DNA from: Paenibacillus hemerocallicola
GTDB lineage: Bacteria; Bacillota; Bacilli; Paenibacillales; NBRC-103111
Direction: 5' to 3'
Length of the DNA: 64,000 nucleotides
Assembly (NCBI RefSeq): GCF_006265175.1
Contig: NZ_VDCQ01000010.1
Location: forward strand, 1-64,000
In this document: positions 1 to 8,576 of the stretch, piece after piece
How positions within the stretch are numbered: the stretch's first letter is position 1
Layout of the letters: every line of letters starts with the position of its first letter
The notes under the pieces: model-generated
What the model saw: the letters and a program-made list of their open reading frames with translations, nothing else
Told to the model about the DNA's origin: nothing
Database searches by the model: none
Translations under genes and position numbers: made by a program

Positions 1-1550
1 GTCGGACCCGTTACGCCTGCTGTCCCTGCGGCTCCCGTCGGACCCGTCGGGCCCGTGACGCCTGCTGTCCCTGCGGCTCCCGTCGCTCCCGTCGGACCCG
101 TGACGCCTGCTACCCCTGCGGCTCCCGTCGCTCCCGTCGGGCCCGTAACGCCTGCTACTCCTGCGGCTCCCGTCGGGCCCGTAACGCCTGCTACTCCTGC
201 CGCTCCATCGGCACCCGTTGCACCCGTCGCTCCCGTTACTCCAATCGCTCCCTCAGGGCCGATCAAACCTTGAATCCCTTGCGCGCCCGTCGGACCCGTC
301 TCGCCAGTAGCGCCGGTCGCTCCCGTTGCGCCCGTGGTTCCCGTAATCCCCTGCGGGCCTGCCGCTCCTTGAGGACCCGTCGGACCGATGTCTCCTTGCG
401 GACCTGTAGCACCCGTCACACCCGCAATCCCTTGCGGGCCTACTTCCCCTTGCGGACCTACCGGCCCTTGAATGCCTTGAGGGCCCGTATCGCCCGTATC
501 GCCCCTGCTGCCGGAATTACCCGTCGCTCCCGCAGGGCCTGTCGCCCCAGCAGACCCGGTTGCTCCCGCAGGCCCGGTTTCCCCCGCAGGGCCGGTTGCA
601 CCCGTCGCACCTTTCAAGCTCTCGATATCCAATGGCGCAACCGCCTCGGCCGCCGCTTCCACAAAGAAGGCGGTATTGCCGCTATGAACGACGGTAACCG
701 CCGTGCCGGCCTTGATCGACGATCCCGCGCCGTTTTGTCCGAAAATGACGGCATCCGGGCTGATCTGGAACGAAAGCCTCGTCCCCGCACTGTTAAGCAA
801 GACGAGACTGCTGCCGGTCAACTCCACGACATTGCCGCGCGTAATCCGGTTCGTGTGGCTATTCGCGTACAGCTCCGCATTGTTCAGCACGGCCGCGAAC
901 TCCGCACGGGTAATCTGTTGAGTAGGCTTGAACGTATTGTCCGGGTAACCGCTAATGACTTTAAGCTGCGAAGCCGCATTGATGTAGCCGACGGCCCAAG
1001 GAGAAATGCTCGATGCGTCGTTGAACGGAGCCTGCACGTTGGACAAAGCCGTCGCTTCCGCATACTTGCCCATGGCGCGTACGACCAGCTTGGTGACCCA
1101 CTCGCGGCTAGCCTGCTGGGTGCCCCATTCGCCATTGGCGCTTGACGTTTCCTCGCTGGCTACCAGAAGTCCTTTCTCGAGGGCGAGCTGCACCCATTTC
1201 TCGGCCCACAGGTCGGCTTTCAACGGAGAATTCGACAACATCGGGTTCGCTTCCTCGACGCCGATGAACCTCAAAGCCATGACGACCGCTTCCTGATAAT
1301 TGACCGGGCTATTCGGATTGAAGTTGCCGTTGGAGTCCCCTTCCACGGCACCCAAAGCGGACAGCTTCGCTATGTACTTGTATGCCCAAGAGGAGGCGTC
1401 CACATCGGAGAAGCTGGCCGCATAGGCGACTCCGCCGTTCAACGAGCCTATGGATGGAAAAATGGCGGTCAGCTGGCTTGCCAGCATAAACGCGACGGAC
1501 GACTTATAAAGCGTTTGTTTCAATTCCTTCTTCTTCTTCGCGTCTTTCAT
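1..1550 (-). CDS. SLH-domain collagen-like repeat surface protein (C-terminus beyond window)
   Basis: Read on the minus strand, the frame opens at an ATG at 1548-1550 preceded by GGAGGT and stays open to the window edge, so at least 516 residues are present. The N-terminus is lysine-rich and followed by a hydrophobic signal-like stretch. Two S-layer-homology (SLH) segments follow (about residues 32-85, starting [14 protein letters not shown], and about 175-225, starting [15 protein letters not shown]), with a poorly conserved stretch between them. A short beta-rich linker leads at about residue 315 into uninterrupted Gly-X-Y triplets ([13 protein letters not shown], then [12 protein letters not shown]-type blocks). 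SLH domains normally bind pyruvylated wall polymer, and the Gly-X-Y tract is expected to form a collagen-like triple helix, so a wall-anchored fibrous protein is inferred. The gene begins inside the 3' end of the glycosyltransferase gene, which suggests coupled expression and possibly glycosylation of the Thr-rich tract. Confidence 0.85.
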   Translation of the reverse strand, partial: MKDAKKKKELKQTLYKSSVAFMLASQLTAIFPSIGSLNGGVAYAASFSDVDASSWAYKYIAKLSALGAVEGDSNGNFNPNSPVNYQEAVVMALRFIGVEEANPMLSNSPLKADLWAEKWVQLALEKGLLVASEETSSANGEWGTQQASREWVTKLVVRAMGKYAEATALSNVQAPFNDASSISPWAVGYINAASQLKVISGYPDNTFKPTQQITRAEFAAVLNNAELYANSHTNRITRGNVVELTGSSLVLLNSAGTRLSFQISPDAVIFGQNGAGSSIKAGTAVTVVHSGNTAFFVEAAAEAVAPLDIESLKGATGATGPAGETGPAGATGSAGATGPAGATGNSGSRGDTGDTGPQGIQGPVGPQGEVGPQGIAGVTGATGPQGDIGPTGPQGAAGPQGITGTTGATGATGATGETGPTGAQGIQGLIGPEGAIGVTGATGATGADGAAGVAGVTGPTGAAGVAGVTGPTGATGAAGVAGVTGPTGATGAAGTAGVTGPTGPTGAAGTAGVTGP

Positions 1551-3393
1551 TGTTCTTACCTCCAACGAATGAAATGAATGAATACGGTTGCCGCAAGAAT
1601 GCCGATATCCGGATGTCGTCCTGCGGCGCACTGTCCCTTGCCGCCTCGATATGCGCGCGTACCAAATCGTATTGACCCAAGCGGTCATAGCAGGCGCTCA
1701 GCTGAAGGTGCGGAAGCCAGGTCCAGCTTGAATGGTGCAGTCCCGCTTCGGGGGCGTCCGACCTCGGCACTCCCAGGGCCGCTTTATACCAAGTAATCGC
1801 TTCCTCGTAGTTCCCCTCCTTTACAAAGTAAAATCCGAGCCTGCAGCATAGCTCCGCTCTCGGCAGAGCGTATGCGAACGATTGCATCGCCTTGCCCCTG
1901 GCCTCTTCCGTCCTGCCCAACTCCATCAGACAATCGGCTGAACGTGCGCAGGCATGAATCCGCTTCTCGGCGCTTCCATCCGGATTTTGCAGGAACCGCT
2001 CGTATGCATTCAAAGCTTGTTCCGGCAGTCCGTTGTCCGCCAGTCCATCGGCGAAATCCAGCAGATTCTCAAACGGGAAATCCCCTCCGGACGACCATAA
2101 CGCCTCATACCCGGACAAATCTCGATGCGAACCGACGCGTCTTCGTGAACGAGCGATATCAATATCCGAATGAAGCCCGTTTCCACCCGCATCCAAATAT
2201 TCGCAATCGGTGCCGATCCATCGAAAGCGCTTTTTCCGCTTGACCAGACCAACGCGCCGCAAGCTTGCCGTCGCCCAGTCCGCATCGTCGATCGGAAGCT
2301 CATACCGTATCGATACGTAATCGTAATCCGTATCGCCGGACAGCGAAGACAGAAGGTCCTTAAATCGTTCAACGTCCGCGGCGCGCAGAAATTCATCCGG
2401 TTCCAGCCACAACAAATAGTCGCGAGTGGCCAAGTCTCCCGCCAAGTTTCTGGCATGGGCGTGGTCGACGCCGCTCTCGATTTCCGCTATCTTGGCCTCA
2501 TATTTTGCCGCGATATGTCTGGTCCCGCCCGTAGATCCGATATCCATCAAAATAATTTCATCAACGAGCCCCGATACACTGGACAAGCATTCTTCAAGCG
2601 ACGCTTCCGAATTGCCGACGAGCACGCATAAACTGACCGTCGGCCGGTAACGCCAACCGGACAGCGCCTCCGTTATATCGAAGCCCCATTTCTCCGTCGC
2701 CGCCGCTTTGTTCTTCTGCATTTGACGAGTATACCAATCGGGATCCTCGGAAAAAAGCGCCGGAGGGGTCTCGTATCGGACGAAGCAGTCTTCGGCCACA
2801 TACAAGCGGTAGCCCCGCTTCAAGGCGCGGAAGCACAAATCGTCATCCTCGTACGTTTCCAGCTCGAATCGCTCGTCAAACCCGCCCAACTCATCAAAAA
2901 CTTCGAGCCGGATCATGAGCAAACCGCCGATCAATCTAGTCGCAAGCCGAGCGCGTCCCTCCCTGGTCAAAGAGACCGCTTGGGCGGCATTGTTCAATTG
3001 CTGCATCGAATCGCAACTAAACGGAAGTCGCTGCGTTCCGCTAACCCCGTCGTTGCATACCGGACCGACCATCGCGGCGTCCGGGTTCTTGCCCAGACAC
3101 GAGGTCAAGCTGTCCAGCCACCCTTCCGCAACATACATGTGGTCTCGAATAAACACGAGCGTGTCTCCGGCGGCGGAAGCGGCTCCCAGGTTATAGCCTT
3201 TCGCCACCCCGGCGAGATTTTCCGGCGTCACGACTTTCGTGTCGTCCGCCTTACCGAGCCATGCCGCGATCTCATGCGATGCCCCGTCGTTGACCACGAT
3301 CACCTCAAAGGCCCCGTCGGTATGCATCAAAATTCTGGAGAGACATTGTTTGAGAAGCGCTGCGTGCTGTGCCAGCAAGATGATGCTTGTCAT
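1504..3393 (-). CDS. Two-domain family 2 glycosyltransferase with C-terminal TPR region
   Basis: A 629-residue cytoplasmic-type protein with an AAGGAG site before its ATG. Residues 1-230 form one GT-A domain (start [11 protein letters not shown], nucleotide-site VVNDGAS, and the family 2 segment [20 protein letters not shown]). Residues 250-430 form a second GT2-like domain ([18 protein letters not shown], then [10 protein letters not shown] where families usually have WLDADE). The usual GSTDGT motif reads GSTGGT here, so the second domain may be altered or inactive. Residues 440-600 resemble TPR helices. It overlaps the collagen-like gene downstream by 47 bases. By analogy with glycosylated collagen-like proteins of Bacilli, it may add sugars to that protein. 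The substrate is inference; the glycosyltransferase assignment is firm. Confidence 0.85.
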   Translation of the reverse strand: MTSIILLAQHAALLKQCLSRILMHTDGAFEVIVVNDGASHEIAAWLGKADDTKVVTPENLAGVAKGYNLGAASAAGDTLVFIRDHMYVAEGWLDSLTSCLGKNPDAAMVGPVCNDGVSGTQRLPFSCDSMQQLNNAAQAVSLTREGRARLATRLIGGLLMIRLEVFDELGGFDERFELETYEDDDLCFRALKRGYRLYVAEDCFVRYETPPALFSEDPDWYTRQMQKNKAAATEKWGFDITEALSGWRYRPTVSLCVLVGNSEASLEECLSSVSGLVDEIILMDIGSTGGTRHIAAKYEAKIAEIESGVDHAHARNLAGDLATRDYLLWLEPDEFLRAADVERFKDLLSSLSGDTDYDYVSIRYELPIDDADWATASLRRVGLVKRKKRFRWIGTDCEYLDAGGNGLHSDIDIARSRRRVGSHRDLSGYEALWSSGGDFPFENLLDFADGLADNGLPEQALNAYERFLQNPDGSAEKRIHACARSADCLMELGRTEEARGKAMQSFAYALPRAELCCRLGFYFVKEGNYEEAITWYKAALGVPRSDAPEAGLHHSSWTWLPHLQLSACYDRLGQYDLVRAHIEAARDSAPQDDIRISAFLRQPYSFISFVGGKNNERREEEEGIETNAL

Positions 3394-3730
3394 CCGTCCG
3401 TCTCCTTCCGGGACTGCCGAGCCATCACCCGGAATTGGCGATTGTTTCCGACAAACCCTAGTACTTTCCTACCAAATTATAGCCTTCTAACTACCGACAG
3501 CCAAGGTGCTAGCGGCTTCAATTTTTCTTAATGCAAAATTAATGATGAATGAGATAGACGAACGCCTTCGAAAACCGCATTATTCCCGACATCCCTTATA
3601 CAGCAAAGCGATAGTCGCATGAAATCCGGAAAGACCGCATTTTGGGGACACCAAAAAAGACGCTCTTCATGAAGCGCCTTCTTGAACAAATTTTAATAAA
3701 AAACAGGAATAAAGACCCTGTACTTTTATT
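3394..3730. other. Intergenic region upstream of the glycosyltransferase
   Basis: About 340 bases without a convincing gene. It should hold the promoter for the glycosyltransferase/collagen unit, but I see no clear consensus -35/-10 pair. Near its centre lies a minus-strand hairpin with a T tract, listed separately. The rest is AT-richer than the neighbouring coding DNA. Confidence 0.5.
3653..3678 (-). terminator. Rho-independent terminator after maf / kinase remnant
   Basis: On the minus strand a six-pair stem GGCGCT/AGCGTC (one G-U pair) with an eight-base loop is followed by TTTTTT. It would stop transcription coming from maf through the kinase remnant. Confidence 0.55.
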
Positions 3731-4020
3731 TTAAGCCCTGCATTTACCGTCCGCTTCCGCCGGTATTGCAAAGACGACCTCCGTCCTCTGTTCCTCCATT
3801 CTGCCGATCGCAATCTCGCTCCCGCACAAATTCATCAGCCGAGCCTGCATGTTCTTCAACGCAACCCCCGAATTCTGTTTGCCGGAGAGCAGCGTGCCGT
3901 CAGAACCGCCGGCATTCCTACGCCGGTATCGCGAATGCCAAATTGAATGTGCGGCCCTTCCCGCTTGACCGAATTCCCGTATTGCCGGACGCAGCAAATC
4001 TCATTTTCTTTATCCGCTTG
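3731..4020 (-). pseudogene. Remnant of a sensor histidine kinase C-terminus, frameshifted
   Basis: In one minus-strand frame, codons near 3905-3950 read IQFGIRDTGVGMP, the HATPase box (D-x-G-x-G). The protein then continues in a different frame as SGVALKNMQARLMNLC and ends EVVFAIPA, matching the conserved last 45 residues of LytS/YesM-type sensor kinases. No phosphoacceptor domain, no membrane region and no usable start are left between here and maf (stop 4024). I read this as a truncated gene with at least one frameshift between about 3880 and 3930. An intact response regulator partner is not seen. It sits at the point where the conserved maf-radC-mreB order is broken. Confidence 0.7.
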
Positions 4021-4023
4021 CCA

Positions 4024-4716
4024 CTAAGAATGATCGAAAAAACGGACGCCCAATCGCAGCAGCATCGTATAAAGAAGGTTCAACGGGAGACCCATAATGC
4101 CGTAAAAATCCCCAACGATTTTTTCCACGAATACGGCTCCGAGCCCTTGTACGCCATACGAGCCGGCTTTATCGAGCGGCTCGCCCGTTTTTACGTATGC
4201 TGCGATCTCCTCGTCGCTCATCGGCCGGAACGTTACCGAACTGACGGTATGACCGAGAATGGCAAGAGGGTGGCCGCTTGTCGAATCCGCTACGGTACGG
4301 TATTGACCAAGATCGCCGAAGCGTACGTCAGCGGCTGTTCCATCGTATCCACCTTTATCGGGCAAGCCGATGCCGATGCAAGCTATTCCGGTATACACCC
4401 GATGCGTCCGCCCCGCCAAAGCCCACAGCATATCGATGGCGTCCCGTTCGTCCCGCGGTTTGCCCAATATGCGCCCGTCCAGCACGACGACCGTGTCGGA
4501 GCCTATGACGATTCCGCCTTCCTCGTGACCGCCGCGGCTGCTTACCGCTTGCGCCTTGCGCAAGGACAGCTGTTCGACCAATACGTCCGGAGGGGTTCCT
4601 TCCGGCATCGATTCGTCTACGTCGGCCGGATCGATCCGCACGGCAAGCCCGAATGTCCGGATCAGCTCCTGCCTTCTCGGCGACCCCGAAGCCAGTATAA
4701 GTGTCGGTTGTACCAT
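4024..4716 (-). CDS. maf: Maf-family nucleoside triphosphate pyrophosphatase
   Basis: A 230-residue protein with the Maf signature ASGSPRRQEL at residues 9-18, the second conserved block VIGSDTVVVLDGRILGKP (about 72-89) and the TGEPLDKAGSYGVQG block (about 176-190). Maf proteins hydrolyse non-canonical or excess dTTP/UTP to monophosphates and in Bacillus influence septation. It lies 18 bases downstream of a small membrane gene in the same orientation and probably shares its promoter. The radC-mreBCD-minCD genes that normally follow maf in Bacilli are not here. Length is slightly above the usual 190-210, with an internal insertion near residues 118-140. Confidence 0.93.
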   Translation of the reverse strand: MVQPTLILASGSPRRQELIRTFGLAVRIDPADVDESMPEGTPPDVLVEQLSLRKAQAVSSRGGHEEGGIVIGSDTVVVLDGRILGKPRDERDAIDMLWALAGRTHRVYTGIACIGIGLPDKGGYDGTAADVRFGDLGQYRTVADSTSGHPLAILGHTVSSVTFRPMSDEEIAAYVKTGEPLDKAGSYGVQGLGAVFVEKIVGDFYGIMGLPLNLLYTMLLRLGVRFFDHS

Positions 4717-4734
4717 GTCTCTCCGCCTTCCCGG

Positions 4735-4977
4735 CTACATCCGCCGATATATCCAAATTGCTGCCGCAATTCCCAAAATGCTGATCACATTCAGTTTGAC
4801 CAGAATGTACAAATCGTACTTGATTACATTCAAATCCGCTTTCGGTTCCCATGAAATTTGCGCCGATTTGGTCAGGAAGCCGAGCCAAGGGACGGACGCC
4901 AAAAGCTGGGTAACGATGGCGGCGGCCAATAACCCGAGCAGCAAAAACAATACGAGCATGAATCCGGATTTTTTCAT
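4735..4977 (-). CDS. Small DUF4321-type membrane protein
   Basis: An 80-residue protein starting MKKSGFMLVLFLLLGLLAAA, with one N-terminal and one C-terminal membrane helix separated by an amphipathic stretch (LLASVPWLGFLTKSAQISW). The start chosen is the ATG at 4975-4977, which has GGGGAGG eight bases upstream; the longer upstream frame has no membrane-protein character. Length, two-helix layout and the placement next to maf fit the DUF4321 family of Firmicutes. Function is unknown; its pairing with maf near the cell-shape genes suggests an envelope role, which is inference. Confidence 0.8.
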   Translation of the reverse strand: MKKSGFMLVLFLLLGLLAAAIVTQLLASVPWLGFLTKSAQISWEPKADLNVIKYDLYILVKLNVISILGIAAAIWIYRRM

Positions 4978-5038
4978 CGAAGCCGTCCTCCCCCCACGCG
5001 ACCATGCGCATGCGCGTTTGTATGTTGACACGGACCTA

Positions 5039-5068
5039 ATTATACAGCGGAACGCCAAACTTTGACAA
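5039..5068 (-). promoter_or_regulatory. Sigma-A type promoter for the DUF4321-maf unit
   Basis: Minus strand TTGTCA, 18-base spacer, TATAAT, about 60 bases ahead of the DUF4321 start. Confidence 0.65.
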
Positions 5069-5179
5069 CGACATCGAAGCGCACCCGACTGCACGCCCGT
5101 ATGAGCCTGCTGGTTCATTTTTCCTGCATACTTCACACACGCGTTGCATGTAAAATAAAGTGGGGAGGGACTTGTACGC

Positions 5180-6526
5180 ATGAGACGAATGAGAACCGGA
5201 CTATGCAACCTGCTGCTAACAGCTGTCGTCCTCATCGCCGCACCCGTGCAGGCGTTCGCCGCTCAAACGGTCGTCGTGGACGCCGGACACGGCGGTTCCG
5301 ATCCGGGAGCGGTCGGAGTAAACGGACTTTATGAAAAAACCGTCAATTACGACATTGCGACAAAGCTTCGGCAATTGTTGATCAAGCTCGGATACGACGT
5401 CGTACTTACCCGGGATTCCGACGAGTACATAAGCCTTGCGGAGCGCGTCGACATGACTGCGAGAGCAACGCCCGCGCTGTTCGTATCCGTCCATGCCAAC
5501 TCGCATACCAATGCGAACGTGAACGGCTCGCTTGTCCTTTATTACGACAAAGATTACCCGCAGGAAAGCTATCCCGCAACCGATGCGATGACGGCTCTCT
5601 CGCCGGAGAGCAAGCAGCTCGCCAGCCTCGTGCTTCAAAACATGGTATCCGAGGCCGGTTTTGCCGATAAAGGCATCGTCCCGAGCGCCGCCTACGTCAT
5701 CCGGATGGGACAGGTTCCGAGCATTTTGGTCGAAACCGCATTTTTGAGCAACAAGTCCGATGCCGCCTTGCTCGCGGACGAATCGGTAAGGATGAAGCTG
5801 GCGACGGGAATCGCCAAAGGAATCGCGGCGTATTTGCCTCAAGCCTTGCCCGGAGGATTTTCCGATATTTCCGGCCATTGGGCATCCGACGCGATCGTCC
5901 GGCTGAAGGACAAAGGTCTGGTGGAAGGCGGTATCGGCAACCGATACGAGCCCGACAAGCCGATGACCCGGGCGGAATGGCTGACAATTGCCGACAGGCT
6001 GTTCCATTTCGACACATTGATCCAAAGCAAAACTGCGAATCAAACCGTTCGGCAAACCGTTTACGGCAATGCCGAGACGACTTTCAAAGATTTGAACGGC
6101 AAGCATTGGGCCTATGAAACGTTCCGCCGGGCCATCAGCCTCGGCTATATAAGCGGATACGAGGACGGAACGGTACGTCCGGACCAGGCCGTCACAAGAT
6201 CGGAAGTCGCCGCGCTGCTGGAGAGAATGACCGACGGCCCCAATTCGTCGCCATGGACGAAAGCCGCCGATTTTACGGATGTTCCCTTAACGTATTGGGC
6301 GTCCGGATCGATTTACAGAATGAAGCAAAAAGGCATCCTCAACGGCATAACGGAGAAAACGTTCGCGCCTGCGAGAAGTATGACCCGGGCGGAAATGGCC
6401 GCGATGATAGACCGCTATGTCGCCGCTTCGGCAACGAAAGAAGCGAAAGGCGCATTGACCGCGAACGCACTCAAAGACTCGACTGCCGCCAAGGTTCCCG
6501 TCAGTACAGCCAACGATTCAAAATAG
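5180..6526 (+). CDS. N-acetylmuramoyl-L-alanine amidase with three SLH domains
   Basis: A 448-residue exported wall hydrolase. Residues 1-28 are a signal peptide ending AQAFAA-like. Residues 29-215 are an Amidase_3 domain with the zinc ligands in VVDAGHGGSDPG, the glutamate in NGLYEKTVN, the histidine in FVSVHANSH and the catalytic glutamate in ILVETAFLSN. Three SLH repeats follow (about 225-270, 300-345, 362-410: FSDISGHWASDAI, FKDLNGKHWAYETF, FTDVPLTYWASGSI). It should cut the amide between MurNAc and the stem peptide while bound to secondary wall polymer. The ATG at 5180 follows GGGGAGGGA; an alternative ATG lies three codons on. It is transcribed divergently from DUF4321-maf. Confidence 0.93.
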   Translation: MRRMRTGLCNLLLTAVVLIAAPVQAFAAQTVVVDAGHGGSDPGAVGVNGLYEKTVNYDIATKLRQLLIKLGYDVVLTRDSDEYISLAERVDMTARATPALFVSVHANSHTNANVNGSLVLYYDKDYPQESYPATDAMTALSPESKQLASLVLQNMVSEAGFADKGIVPSAAYVIRMGQVPSILVETAFLSNKSDAALLADESVRMKLATGIAKGIAAYLPQALPGGFSDISGHWASDAIVRLKDKGLVEGGIGNRYEPDKPMTRAEWLTIADRLFHFDTLIQSKTANQTVRQTVYGNAETTFKDLNGKHWAYETFRRAISLGYISGYEDGTVRPDQAVTRSEVAALLERMTDGPNSSPWTKAADFTDVPLTYWASGSIYRMKQKGILNGITEKTFAPARSMTRAEMAAMIDRYVAASATKEAKGALTANALKDSTAAKVPVSTANDSK

Positions 6527-6973
6527 GCCGATTCCGCCAAGAAGGGCACGGACGTCAGCAATCAGAATGAATCCTATACGGAGTCATCATCCTGAATCCA
6601 ATTCCGCATTCCATAAAAAACTACGACCGCGGAATCCGCATACAATCTGGGGGCCCCTTGATGAAGCGGTTACCACGTGTTGCCGTCAATATAGAGGAAC
6701 GATATTCCGCTATGGTCCCGAATTCCGTTATACATTTGAAGTTAACGGAACAGACATCCGTTATCTCGATCTGTCGAGGGGAAAAGGATCATGAACCGCG
6801 AAATAGCGGAGCCGTTTTCCGTTATTTTGCCATTAACGCGATTGCTCGGGTCATTAGCATACTCCGGTTCCGCTATTTGTCGGATTCGCGGTACCGCAAG
6901 GCACCGGCAAAGACAGCCGACCTTCCCCGATGATGCGGCACACTGCACTCCCGTATCCAATTTGACTATCGTA
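6527..6973. other. Intergenic region holding a phased repeat element
   Basis: No gene is supported between the SLH amidase and the spoIIB-like terminator. Short open frames here run through the repeat listed at 6658-6895 and lack ribosome binding sites. No clear terminator follows the amidase. Confidence 0.6.
6658..6895 (+). repeat. Interspersed phased-hairpin repeat, copy A
   Basis: Starts TTGATGAAGCGG and contains ATAGAGGAAC-N3-ATTCCGCTAT, then TAACGGAACAGACATCCGTT, AATAGCGGAGCCGTTTTCCG and GGTTCCGCTATT. Modules begin at 6696, 6747, 6808 and about 6859 (spacing 51, 61, 51). The same blocks in the same order occur at 18881-19112 and, inverted, at 61636-61867. Non-coding. Confidence 0.85.
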
Positions 6974-7007
6974 TAAAAAAAACGCCCCGGCATCGATATC
7001 CGGGGCG
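6974..7007 (-). terminator. Terminator of the spoIIB-like gene
   Basis: Minus strand CGCCCCGG / CCGGGGCG perfect eight-pair stem followed by eight T residues, 12 bases past the stop codon. Confidence 0.9.
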
Positions 7008-7018
7008 GTTTTCGTGTT

Positions 7019-8452
7019 TTACTGCGCTTTGATTGCCGCGAGCAGCTCGTTTTCCGCGAACAGCACTTGCATCAACGACGACTGCGCTTCCCACAAAAAC
7101 GCGGAAGACTGATTTTTTTTGTACTCGTCCATGGACGTTACCGCGGTATTCATCGCCGTCGTCCATTTTTGCAGCGCGGCCTTCTGCTCCTGCGCAAGAC
7201 CCGCGCCGAACGGACCGCTCGCCCCGGTCCACGCCTGATGAGCCGTATGAATCGTCTGCAGCGTCTTGTCGTCGATGGCCGACGGCGTCTTCTCCTTCAG
7301 CCGGGCGGCGGCGAAATTGCCGATCGTCTGAACGAGCGTATGGCTTTGGGCGAAAAACTGTTCCGCAGGCCCCGCCGAATCGCCCGTCCATTTGATTTTG
7401 GTCGCCGCGGGCAGTGTCAATCCTTTCAGGAACAGCTCCATCTTCTGCTCCTTCAGCACATTGCTGAGCGCAAGCGCGTCATCATGGCTCGGTGCCATTC
7501 CGGCATAAACATAAAATTTGTCCGACTGCTGCACGTGTGCCGCAAGGCCCTTCTTCCTCAAATCGGCCGCGGCCGCGTCGGCGCCCTGCTGATTCGAGAA
7601 GACGCCGTTTTGCAGCAGCGTGTACGATTGAGCGGCGATGTTGACGGACACGGTCGCGGCGGCGGCCGACGATGCGGGAGCCGCATTGTCCTTTGCGCCG
7701 GACGGGTCCGCCGCCGGCGTCTTCGTTTGTACCGGAACGGTCGAGGCCGATTTTCCCGAGCCTCCGGTCGTTCCCGCTTGACTGCCCGGGAGCTCGTCCC
7801 CCCCGAACATCGACAAAACGAAAAATCCGATCAAGACGCCCGTTGCGACCGCCCCCGAAACGGAAGCGACGATTTTCAGCCAAGGGGTCCGGTTATGCCG
7901 TTCGTATCTGCCGTGAGTGACGGCGGCCGGAACGTATCTGCCATCATGCTCACCGTGCTGCCGCTCCGTTTCTTCAGGTCCATAATATCCGATATGTCCG
8001 TCATATCGCGCCTCGCGTTCGACCGGAAATCGCTCTTGCCCGGGAAAAGGCTCGGAGTGGCGCTCGGAGTGGCGCTCTGGGTGACGATCTGGGTGACGAT
8101 CTGGGTGACGATCTGGGTGGCGATCTGGATTGCGATCGGGCTGACGCGGGCCCGAAGATTCGCGAATCATCCGCTCGACCTTTTCCGTCTCCGCTTCGAA
8201 AGGGCTTTTCCAAGCTCCGAAGTCGGTGGTGAATTGGTTGAGCGGCTGCGTATCGATAAAATCCCGGCGCGTGCGGCCCGACGTCTCGTTCGGCCAAGCA
8301 TGCTCCGCCGCATGGATGTCCGCCACGAACGAGCGGTCATCCTCTACGACGGTAAACTCCTCCTTGAACAAAGGGATAACCGGCTTCGGCTCCTTGCGGA
8401 CCGCATCCCGTCCCGGATCGTCGAATCGGTACGTAATTCTGGCCTTGTTCAT
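7019..8452 (-). CDS. spoIIB: SPOR-domain membrane protein, SpoIIB-like
   Basis: A 477-residue bitopic membrane protein. The first 190 residues are charged and cytosolic, with a DRHP-type tetrapeptide repeat at about 110-135. One membrane helix lies at about 197-220 (WLKIVASVSGAVATGVLIGFF). An Ala/Ser/Thr/Pro linker follows, then a SPOR-like fold at about 282-350 (SYTLLQNGVFSNQQGADAAA ... FYVYAGMA), which in this family binds denuded glycan at division septa. A helical tail ends the protein. B. subtilis has spoIIB between folC and maf with the same layout (cytosolic N-terminus, one helix, SPOR). Here it also lies on the folC side of maf, so SpoIIB is likely; the extra C-terminal region and low identity keep this tentative. 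AAGGAGTGGAG precedes the ATG. Confidence 0.75.
   Translation of the reverse strand: MNKARITYRFDDPGRDAVRKEPKPVIPLFKEEFTVVEDDRSFVADIHAAEHAWPNETSGRTRRDFIDTQPLNQFTTDFGAWKSPFEAETEKVERMIRESSGPRQPDRNPDRHPDRHPDRHPDRHPERHSERHSEPFPGQERFPVEREARYDGHIGYYGPEETERQHGEHDGRYVPAAVTHGRYERHNRTPWLKIVASVSGAVATGVLIGFFVLSMFGGDELPGSQAGTTGGSGKSASTVPVQTKTPAADPSGAKDNAAPASSAAAATVSVNIAAQSYTLLQNGVFSNQQGADAAAADLRKKGLAAHVQQSDKFYVYAGMAPSHDDALALSNVLKEQKMELFLKGLTLPAATKIKWTGDSAGPAEQFFAQSHTLVQTIGNFAAARLKEKTPSAIDDKTLQTIHTAHQAWTGASGPFGAGLAQEQKAALQKWTTAMNTAVTSMDEYKKNQSSAFLWEAQSSLMQVLFAENELLAAIKAQ
8055..8140 (-). repeat. 12-base tandem repeat in the spoIIB-like gene
   Basis: Seven or so degenerate copies of GATCTGGGTGAC (plus strand) encode DRHP/ERHS tetrapeptides on the minus strand. 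Because the unit is a multiple of three, copy number can change without breaking the frame. Confidence 0.85.
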
Positions 8453-8576
8453 GCCCGCTCCACTCCTTGTCCCTGAAACTGCTTGTTCTCATCTATATGC
8501 GGGACAAGATGGCGATATGCATGATCTTGGCTGGATCGGCCGCGACCATATTGCCGTTGTTTCGCGGCCGACCGCT

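Noticed and set aside
270-1145. A 291-codon plus-strand frame rich in Arg
   Set aside because: It is the shadow of the Gly-X-Y repeat gene on the minus strand; Arg-rich composition, no ribosome site, and the minus frame is a clear SLH/collagen protein.
8055-8140. Possible CRISPR-like array
   Set aside because: Repeats are 12-base, contiguous and in frame; there are no spacers and no cas genes. No CRISPR array is seen anywhere in the window.
8538-8569. GGCCGCGA / TCGCGGCC hairpin after the lyase as a terminator
   Set aside because: The stem is perfect but no T tract follows on the minus strand, so I did not call it.
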